A program made the position numbers and the translations under genes. Positions 57,976 to 64,000 of a DNA stretch of 64,000 nucleotides are shown one piece after another. A model generated the notes under the pieces. The model ran no database searches, had not been told where the DNA came from, and saw nothing but the letters and a program-made list of their open reading frames with translations. The stretch's first letter is position 1. Each line of letters starts with the position of its first letter. The DNA is from an uncultured Pseudoalteromonas sp. (GTDB lineage Bacteria > Pseudomonadota > Gammaproteobacteria > Enterobacterales > Alteromonadaceae), in the NCBI GenBank assembly GCA_947493455.1, contig CANLRB010000001.1, positions 496,001 to 560,000 of the forward strand. Reading direction: 5' to 3'.

Positions 57976-58927
57976 CTATGTCGTATTGCAACATGCGATG
58001 CTGATTACTTAACTCGTATATTTTAAACTGCTGAATACGCATTCGATAGGACGTAAAGCAATGGTCAAGCGGCTGACCCGCCATCACCCCAAAACTCTTC
58101 ATCCATTTTTTTTCATATGAGCTAACATACCAACCTACCTGTTCGATACATGCTCTGAGGTTCTCCATTGCAGGAAAATGCTTTGACCAAGGTGATGTAT
58201 TTAGTCTCCCAACTACTAATGTTAAGGGTTCGAGTGACTGCTCACTTTCTGCTAGCGCCTTAATAGACCGGTTGACTAAATTTCGGCGCTTCCAGCTTTG
58301 TTCATTGTTGATTGTGCCAACATTCGCTATTAATAATCTAACAACTTCATTATGAAACTTAATATCCAAATCAACGACGAACGCATCGCCCGCCAATTTA
58401 TGGGCTGCTTTGCGACTAATCGGCCATTTGCTAATAACGCCTATCTGGCTCGGAAAGTTTTCACTCTCTCTATAGCCATAGCTAAATAGTTGTTTAGAAA
58501 ATGATTTGAAACTCGGTTTATTATCTTCTTGTAACCCAAATAGAATATATATATCGCTGTCATGCTGTGCTAGGTGTCCAAATATTTCAGTATTTGTGAG
58601 TTGATCTATGTTTGCCTGCAGTACCCGAATTCCATTACTCTTTTTACCCGAAACTTTTTCTCCTTGCTTTAACACCAATTCATTTGAATAGTAAATTATA
58701 TTCATTGAAACAAATACCACACCAAACAGAGTCGAAAATACAAACCATAACACTTTACTATGGAAAAATAACAAGACGAGTATTGCCAATGCCACAACCG
58801 CATATTGTATTTGGTAGCGGACTAACATATCGAACAAATATATATCACCTGCAAATGGCAACTTGGGTAACAATAACAAACCTAGCAAGGCACACAATAA
58901 GGTTACAAGAATTAGTTTCATCGACAT
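57962..58927 (-). CDS. Membrane-anchored EEP-superfamily-like protein, active site degenerate
   Basis: A 321-residue protein with two or three N-terminal membrane helices (about 4-25, 40-57, 60-80), then an endonuclease/exonuclease/phosphatase-like domain. Expected motifs are altered: GIRVLQANI is present, but the usual LQE motif is ILFGLQED, the GDFN motif is VVGRLNTSPWS (Asp to Arg), and the final SDH motif is SNQHRM. The fold is kept but catalysis may be lost. It lies downstream of the HD and rluF genes on the minus strand. Confidence 0.8.
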   Translation of the reverse strand: MSMKLILVTLLCALLGLLLLPKLPFAGDIYLFDMLVRYQIQYAVVALAILVLLFFHSKVLWFVFSTLFGVVFVSMNIIYYSNELVLKQGEKVSGKKSNGIRVLQANIDQLTNTEIFGHLAQHDSDIYILFGLQEDNKPSFKSFSKQLFSYGYRESENFPSQIGVISKWPISRKAAHKLAGDAFVVDLDIKFHNEVVRLLIANVGTINNEQSWKRRNLVNRSIKALAESEQSLEPLTLVVGRLNTSPWSKHFPAMENLRACIEQVGWYVSSYEKKWMKSFGVMAGQPLDHCFTSYRMRIQQFKIYELSNQHRMLQYDIVTAS

Positions 58928-58997
58928 CTCACACTTTCATAGATGCTTTAAGTTTAGTTCAAACAACCAATTACAAAAGTTTAAGATAAAGGAAAGG

Positions 58998-59633
58998 TTA
59001 AATAATCTCTGTTTCGAGTTGTGCTAAAAATCCCTGCATAAACCCAAGTCGACTTTTTGCTACGCGTTTTGCGCTATCGGTGTACATACTTTTATTTATA
59101 TGTAATAACTTGGTATAAAAATGGTCGAGTGTAAACGCAAGATCGTCGGGCTTTCGCGAGTCACAAAAAGGATCCGTTTCACAATAAAGATTTCTATCAA
59201 GTGCAGTGCCAACTTGAATGCACCGTGCAATACCGATTGCTCCGAGTGCATCAAGCCTGTCGGCATCCTGCACAATTTGTGCTTCAATCGTTAAGGCATC
59301 TCTGTTTGCCGAATAGCTATGCGCAATAATCGCATGATGAACAGCATCTAACTTCGTTTTATCAAAGTCAGGGTTCGTCGATAATAACCTCACAGCTTCA
59401 TCAGCCGCATATTGCGACGCAAGATGTCGTTTAGGATGGTCTTTCGACAGGCTCACTATATCATGCAGATAAGCCGCCGCTACAACCACCTCAATATCGG
59501 CATTTTCGTCTCTCGCTAGTTTTTTTGCCGTCTTGACTACACGTCGAATATGGCTTACCTCATGGGCCTTGTCGGCACTTTGCGCTTCATTCACCCACAG
59601 TAAACATGATTTTTCTAAGCGCTCTAATGCCAT
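58998..59633 (-). CDS. HD-domain phosphohydrolase (YedJ-like)
   Basis: A 211-residue metal-dependent phosphohydrolase. The HD motif metal residues are His in AHEVSHIRRVV, His-Asp in AAYLHDIVSLS, and the final Asp in VQDADRLDALGAIGIAR. It resembles the YedJ family, of which substrates are not well defined. It starts 2 bases after rluF and is probably cotranscribed. Confidence 0.86.
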   Translation of the reverse strand: MALERLEKSCLLWVNEAQSADKAHEVSHIRRVVKTAKKLARDENADIEVVVAAAYLHDIVSLSKDHPKRHLASQYAADEAVRLLSTNPDFDKTKLDAVHHAIIAHSYSANRDALTIEAQIVQDADRLDALGAIGIARCIQVGTALDRNLYCETDPFCDSRKPDDLAFTLDHFYTKLLHINKSMYTDSAKRVAKSRLGFMQGFLAQLETEII

Positions 59634-59635
59634 CG

Positions 59636-60493
59636 TTAACGTTTCTTTAATGATAGTGTTCCTGTTTTACGTTTACCGTTGGATACCTTATTGTCATTGA
59701 AACGATTTTTCTTCTGTTTTGCAAGCGTGCGCTGCGGCACAAAGTCGTCCCGCTTGTTCGGATCAATCGAACTCTCTTTCGTTTTACTTGAATCAGCTAC
59801 AGCGTTGTTTATAAATTCAAGCTCAGGATCAGTCAAATCTCGCCATTGCCCTGGCTTGAGGCCATTCAGGTCAATATTCATGATGCGAACGCGTTTTAAT
59901 GTAACGACATTATAGCCTAAAAACTCACACATTCGACGGATTTGACGATTAAGGCCCTGTGTTAACACAATAGTAAAAGTATCAGCACCAGTTTGTTTTA
60001 CCTTACATTTTTTAGTAACAGTTCCGAGTATGGGTATTCCGTTACTCATCTTTGCTACAAATGTTTTGTTAAGCGGTCGGTCTACCTTAACATCATATTC
60101 TTTTTCGTGATTATTTCCTGCTCGCAGTATTTTATTAACGATATCACCATCATTAGTCAAAAAGATTAATCCTTCAGATGGTCTATCGAGGCGCCCAATC
60201 GGGAAAATACGCTCTTTATGATTTATCGCACTGACTATGTTACTACGAACCTTTCGTTCAGTCGTACACGTAATGCCGACAGGCTTGTGATAAGCGATAA
60301 ACACAGGTTTCGGTTTACTTTTAAGCGCCTGGCCATCCACTTCAACCTGATCGTTCACGCCAGCCTTCATCCCCATCTGTGCTATTTGACCGTTCAAGGT
60401 TACACGACCAGCTTCAATAAGTTTATCGGCCTCACGACGAGAACAAAAACCAGTTTCACTAATATATTTATTTAAACGTACAGTATCGGACAT
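59636..60493 (-). CDS. rluF: 23S rRNA pseudouridine(2604) synthase
   Basis: A 285-residue RsuA/RluF-type synthase. The ATG at 60493 is chosen over the in-frame TTG at 60505. It has the N-terminal S4 RNA-binding domain (RLNKYISETGFCSRREADKLIEAGRV) and the catalytic Asp in PIGRLDRPSEGLIFLTNDGD. The C-terminal basic extension is Lys/Arg-rich (QRTLAKQKKNRFNDNK). RluF in E. coli acts on U2604; the extended tail and motif pattern support RluF rather than RsuA or RluE. It starts the rluF-HD operon. Confidence 0.9.
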   Translation of the reverse strand: MSDTVRLNKYISETGFCSRREADKLIEAGRVTLNGQIAQMGMKAGVNDQVEVDGQALKSKPKPVFIAYHKPVGITCTTERKVRSNIVSAINHKERIFPIGRLDRPSEGLIFLTNDGDIVNKILRAGNNHEKEYDVKVDRPLNKTFVAKMSNGIPILGTVTKKCKVKQTGADTFTIVLTQGLNRQIRRMCEFLGYNVVTLKRVRIMNIDLNGLKPGQWRDLTDPELEFINNAVADSSKTKESSIDPNKRDDFVPQRTLAKQKKNRFNDNKVSNGKRKTGTLSLKKR

Positions 60494-60619
60494 AACACAC
60501 AACAAAATTTATATAGACGCATATTGTAACTAACCGCTACTCAAAACAGTACTGATTTTTATGACGACGCAAAAGAAAAATGCTAAAATTCACAATCGAA
60601 CGAATCTGTAATTAACCAT

Positions 60620-61414
60620 ATGAAACTAAATCCAGCTTGGCGTGTACTCACCATAGGTGATGGTGACCTGTCATTTTCTCGTGCTCTATATCAACACCAC
60701 AACATCAATCGTTTACATGCTTCGGTTCTTGATTCGAAAGTTGAACTTTTAATAAAATATCAAAACAACGCGTATTTTGACCTCGCTGCCACTAATATCG
60801 ATCTATCGTTTCATTTCGATGTGACCAATAAACATACATGGCCTTTATCAGTGCAACATGCCTTTGATCTCGTCATTTTCCAATTCCCATTAGTACCATC
60901 TTCGAGAAACCGATGGGCGCTTGAAAAAGGTCTCACACCCAATCTCGTCAATCGTTCACTACTGAGCGAATATTTAATCAATTGCCAAAATCATTTTTTA
61001 GACCCAAACGGCGAGCGCATTGCCATGATTACGTCAAAGGATGTAAAACCCTATTCGCATTGGCATATTGAAACATCCATCACAATGTTCAACAACATGA
61101 ACTACCTTGGCAGGTTACCATTCAATATTGAAGAATTTCCGGGCTATCAAGTGCGTAATGTTGACCGCGATAAGCATGTTAAAGATACCCTTGGTCACTA
61201 CTATATTTATAGTGATAACCCAGCCGCTCAGATCGCACCTGAGCCAGAATCATTTGCATATGACGCACTCAACATGTGTGAGCTTTGTTATGTCGGACCA
61301 TTCACATCAAATGAAAGCAAAGATAAGCACTTAGCTAGCAAAAAGCACAAACAAATGACACATTATAAAGATGAATGGTTAAAATTACATCGTTGTTTCC
61401 CATCTTCCGATTAA
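60620..61414 (+). CDS. BMT5-like rRNA methyltransferase domain with C2H2 zinc finger
   Basis: A 264-residue protein resembling the DUF2431/BMT5-like Rossmann methyltransferase domain, known from eukaryotic 25S rRNA (uridine N3) methyltransferases. The SAM-loop signature is VLTIGDGDLSFSRALYQ (about 9-25), then FHFDVTNKH, DLVIFQFPLVP and ERIAMITSKD. The C-terminus (about 225-250) has C-x2-C-x13-H-x5-H (CELC ... KHLASKKH), the U1/JAZ-type double-stranded-RNA zinc finger pattern. This is a eukaryotic-looking combination. Target RNA unknown; rRNA or tRNA methylation is inference. Monocistronic, divergent from rluF. Confidence 0.85.
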   Translation: MKLNPAWRVLTIGDGDLSFSRALYQHHNINRLHASVLDSKVELLIKYQNNAYFDLAATNIDLSFHFDVTNKHTWPLSVQHAFDLVIFQFPLVPSSRNRWALEKGLTPNLVNRSLLSEYLINCQNHFLDPNGERIAMITSKDVKPYSHWHIETSITMFNNMNYLGRLPFNIEEFPGYQVRNVDRDKHVKDTLGHYYIYSDNPAAQIAPEPESFAYDALNMCELCYVGPFTSNESKDKHLASKKHKQMTHYKDEWLKLHRCFPSSD

Positions 61415-61490
61415 GTTAACGTGCTTTACTAGTGCTTAGCACATAAGTATGGTATGTTTTTGCGATTTATAAATTAAGGGCAAAAACACC

Positions 61491-63080
61491 ATGACGACGA
61501 GCGCTTCATCGCCGCCAGATACTCAAAATAAAGGATTATTTAATCGCTTTTTAGCAACGGTTGAATTTCTTGGTAATCTATTACCACATCCAATTACCTT
61601 GTTTGCTATGTTCTGTGTAGCAATTGTTATTTTTAGCGGCATTGCCGATTGGATGGGTGTCAGTGCAATTGATCCGCGTCCAGAAGGCGCTAAAGGACGA
61701 GATCCGGACGGTGTAATCGAAGTCGTTAGTTTAATGAGTGCTGAAGGTCTGCAACGTATTATGACGGGCCTAGTAACAAACTTTACTGGCTTTGCGCCGC
61801 TCGGTACGGTGCTAGTGGCACTGTTAGGCGTGAGTGTTGCTGAACACTCTGGACTACTTTCTGCTGCAATGCGTGGCATGGTTATGGGCGCCCCGAAGCG
61901 ACTTGTAACATTTATGGTCGTGTTTGCCGCTATTCTATCAAATACAGCATCCGAACTCGGCTATGTCGTATTAATTCCGCTTGCAGCAATGATATTCCAC
62001 AGCTTAGGACGACACCCTCTTGCTGGTTTAGCAGCTGCCTTTGCAGGCGTATCAGGTGGTTATAGTGCAAACTTACTGATGGGCACAATCGATCCATTAC
62101 TCGCCGGTATCACTACGCCAGCCGCACAAATGATTGATCCATCGTATGAAGTTGGACCTGAAGCTAATTACTATTTCATGTTTATTTCTGTATTTTTAAT
62201 TGCTGCACTCGGTACTTGGGTTACTGAAAAGATTGTTGAACCGCGTTTAGGACAATATAACCCAGGAGAAGCGAGCGAAGACTTAAGCCAAAACAAAATA
62301 GAACAACTAACAGCGCACGAGCGCAAGGGCTTGCGTTACGCGGGTATTGCGTTTCTAATTACGTGTTTTGTACTCGCGTTAACAATTGTGCCTGAAAGCG
62401 GCATACTAAGGCATCCAGAGACAGGTGCCGTGGCGGGTTCTCCATTTTTAAAAGGCATTGTTGTACTTATATTCGTGACTTTTGCTATCCCTGGTTTTGT
62501 ATATGGCCGCGTTGTCGGCACGATGAAAAATGACCGCGATATCATCGATGCTATGTCACGTAGCATGAGTTCCATGGGCATGTATATTGTACTGGTATTT
62601 TTCGCAGCGCAATTTGTAGCGTTTTTTAAATGGACAAACTTAGGAACAATTTTAGCAGTTAAAGGTGCAGCCCTACTGACCGCACTAAACTTAACTGGGC
62701 CAGAAGTTTTTGTCTTATTTATTTTAATGTGCGCACTTGTTAATCTGAGTTTAGGATCATCGTCTGCGCAATGGGCCATCACTGCACCAATATTTGTGCC
62801 TATGCTTATGCTCATCGGCTATGCACCTGAAACAATTCAAGCTGCATACCGTATTGGTGACTCGGTCACTAACCTGATCACTCCTATGATGAGTTATTTT
62901 GGACTGATACTTGCTGTTGCGACCAAATACAAAAAAGATATGGGAATAGGTACTTTAGTTGCCACAATGCTGCCCTATTCGATGTTCTTTTTCGTTGGTT
63001 GGGTTTGTTTATTCTATATATGGGTATTTGCGCTTGGTCTACCAGTCGGGCCAAACTCGCCAATCTACTATCAACCATAA
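61491..63080 (+). CDS. AbgT-family transporter
   Basis: A 529-residue inner-membrane transporter of the p-aminobenzoyl-glutamate transporter (AbgT) family, with about 10-12 helices. Landmarks are FLGNLLPHPITLFAMFC near the N-terminus, the AAILSNTASELGYVVLIPL region, AAAFAGVSGGYSANL, and SLGSSSAQWAITAPIFVPMLML, which hold family binding/ion residues. Substrate could be p-aminobenzoyl-glutamate or a sulfonamide-type compound. No abgA/abgB hydrolase is nearby. Confidence 0.9.
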   Translation: MTTSASSPPDTQNKGLFNRFLATVEFLGNLLPHPITLFAMFCVAIVIFSGIADWMGVSAIDPRPEGAKGRDPDGVIEVVSLMSAEGLQRIMTGLVTNFTGFAPLGTVLVALLGVSVAEHSGLLSAAMRGMVMGAPKRLVTFMVVFAAILSNTASELGYVVLIPLAAMIFHSLGRHPLAGLAAAFAGVSGGYSANLLMGTIDPLLAGITTPAAQMIDPSYEVGPEANYYFMFISVFLIAALGTWVTEKIVEPRLGQYNPGEASEDLSQNKIEQLTAHERKGLRYAGIAFLITCFVLALTIVPESGILRHPETGAVAGSPFLKGIVVLIFVTFAIPGFVYGRVVGTMKNDRDIIDAMSRSMSSMGMYIVLVFFAAQFVAFFKWTNLGTILAVKGAALLTALNLTGPEVFVLFILMCALVNLSLGSSSAQWAITAPIFVPMLMLIGYAPETIQAAYRIGDSVTNLITPMMSYFGLILAVATKYKKDMGIGTLVATMLPYSMFFFVGWVCLFYIWVFALGLPVGPNSPIYYQP

Positions 63081-63100
63081 ACGACGAATCAACCATAAAC
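63070..63100 (+). repeat. Short direct repeat at the end of the AbgT gene
   Basis: ATCAACCATAAAC occurs at 63070-63082 and 63088-63100 with a 5-base spacer; the first copy includes the stop codon. It looks like a small duplication and lies just before the terminator. Confidence 0.6.
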
Positions 63101-63103
63101 AAA

Positions 63104-63128
63104 AAATCCCGCCACTTGGCGGGATTTT
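63104..63128. terminator. Terminator between abgT-like and helicase genes
   Basis: A stem AAATCCCGCC / GGCGGGATTT with a 4-base ACTT loop has A- and T-runs on both sides and lies between convergent genes, so it can serve both. Confidence 0.9.
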
Positions 63129-63144
63129 TCTTTCAAAAATTAAA

Positions 63145-64000
63145 CTATTTTTTCTTCGCAAACGCGGCGATTTTTTTACGATTTTTAAGTTGGCTTTCAG
63201 CGCCATATTGACTTGCTTTGTTGGCTCTTAGTTTACGTTGACTCATCGGCTTTTTATTAATTTTTGCCATTAATGAATCACGGCTACTGACCTCAAAGCC
63301 AGGGTAAACAATACGCTTTATCCTTTCACCAATTAATTGCTCTATAGCAGATAAGGTATGTTCTTCTTCACGACAAACAAAAGATATTGCAAATCCTTGG
63401 TTGCCAGCACGCCCAGTACGCCCGATACGGTGGACATAATCTTCCGCCAGGTATGGCAGGTCGAAATTAATTACTCTTGGCAATCCGGCAATATCAAGAC
63501 CACGAGCAGCCACCTCTGTCGCCACTAATATTTGCGTCTTGCCCTCTTTAAATTCGCGCAATGCACGGCGACGATTACCTTGGGTTTTATCGCCATGACA
63601 CACACCAACACGCACGCCGTACTGGGTTAATTCGTCGACAATTAGTTGAACGTCTTCTTTCATATTTACGAATACAAGAACTTGCTGCCACCCCTTTCGG
63701 CAAATAAGCTCTGACAATAATTCAAGTTTCCTTTTAGCTTCGACTGGGTAAACGATATGTTTTACCGTAGAGGCAGTTTCATTATCTCGGTTAGCTTGAA
63801 TAATTTTTGGCGACTTTAACGTAGTCTGAGCAAACTGTTTAACACTGTTGGGGTAAGTAGCAGAGAATAACAGTGTCTGATGGGTCTCACTGCAGTGTTG
63901 GAGTATCTTTCTAATGTCAGCAATAAAGCCCATATCCAACATACGATCAGCTTCGTCTAGTACAACCGACGCGACATCGCTTAAGCTGACATTGCCTAAT
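63145..64000 (-). CDS. rhlE: RhlE-type DEAD-box RNA helicase (5' end beyond window)
   Basis: The frame is open to the window edge (reading LGNVSLSDVASVVLDEADRM at the end of the window), so the N-terminal part is missing. The visible part has DEAD (LDEADRMLDMGF), SAT (LLFSATYP), motif V (LVATEVAARGLDIAGL) and motif VI (YVHRIGRTGRAG). The short basic tail ends QLKNRKKIAAFAKKK. It lacks the DbpA-type domain of DeaD and fits the RhlE subfamily. These helicases act in ribosome maturation and RNA remodelling. Converges with the AbgT gene. Confidence 0.88.
   Translation of the reverse strand, partial: LGNVSLSDVASVVLDEADRMLDMGFIADIRKILQHCSETHQTLLFSATYPNSVKQFAQTTLKSPKIIQANRDNETASTVKHIVYPVEAKRKLELLSELICRKGWQQVLVFVNMKEDVQLIVDELTQYGVRVGVCHGDKTQGNRRRALREFKEGKTQILVATEVAARGLDIAGLPRVINFDLPYLAEDYVHRIGRTGRAGNQGFAISFVCREEEHTLSAIEQLIGERIKRIVYPGFEVSSRDSLMAKINKKPMSQRKLRANKASQYGAESQLKNRKKIAAFAKKK

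Noticed and set aside
62336-62815. Long minus-strand open frame (159 codons) inside the AbgT gene
   Set aside because: It is a shadow of the transporter frame; no start signal, and the sense gene is clear.
63070-63100. Direct repeat considered as an attachment site or target duplication
   Set aside because: Too short, with a 5-base spacer and no integrase or transposase nearby.

Overview
The window looks like chromosomal DNA of a marine gammaproteobacterium of the Alteromonadales (Pseudoalteromonas/Shewanella-like relatives). The evidence is moderate GC, a Vibrio/Shewanella-type TonB2 cluster with TtpC, an NAD-type isocitrate dehydrogenase, a secreted M6 protease with a GlyGly-CTERM-like tail, and enterobacterial-style gene neighbourhoods (ycgN/ycgL beside minCDE, ygdH beside xni, hisGDCBHAFIE). 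Genes are tightly packed. I see no rRNA, tRNA, phage, insertion sequence or CRISPR array.

Layout. 1-840: 3' end of a DeaD-type RNA helicase. 880-1989: asd. 2158-12928: a minus-strand block, which is the most distinctive part of the window. A DUF3450 protein, TtpC, ExbB, ExbD, TonB and a TPR protein form one operon; a duplicated beta-helix-like lipoprotein and a TonB-dependent receptor form a second. Both operons share a nearly identical promoter element, and a strong Pho-box-like sequence lies before the first. 13137-15505: SPOUT methyltransferase, ycgN, mltB-like, ycgL (minus). 15640-17422: minCDE. 17481-21755: NYN nuclease, rnd, fadD, alpha/beta hydrolase (minus). 21851-23149: alkaline phosphatase. 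23223-26410: a small unknown gene, tsaB, yoaA, a small unknown gene (minus).

26637-33841: a complete histidine operon preceded by a leader peptide with five consecutive His codons and an attenuator. 33930-43527: a lipoprotein, an HtrA-like protease and an M61 protease (these two on the minus strand), a diguanylate cyclase, ppnN, xni, a DUF3192 protein and a large unknown with an HDOD-like segment. 43661-44668: NAD-type isocitrate dehydrogenase. 44704-50128: divergent secreted M6 protease and S9 peptidase. 50335-52703: ilvIH behind a Val/Leu leader peptide and attenuator. 52761-57411: HU, a short membrane peptide, ATL protein, Lrp-type regulator, then astC/argD, astA and a DUF1338 gene. 57556-64000: a small membrane protein, a degenerate EEP-family protein, an HD phosphohydrolase, rluF, a BMT5-like methyltransferase with a eukaryotic-style zinc finger, an AbgT transporter, and the 3' part of an RhlE-type helicase.

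The genes work together mainly as an energised outer-membrane uptake system (ExbB/ExbD/TonB/TtpC with receptor and surface lipoprotein), amino-acid biosynthesis under transcriptional attenuation (his, ilv), division-site selection (min), arginine/lysine-type catabolism (ast and DUF1338), and RNA modification and turnover. The best candidate for something undescribed is the TonB2/duplicated-lipoprotein/receptor pair with its shared, possibly phosphate-responsive, promoters.
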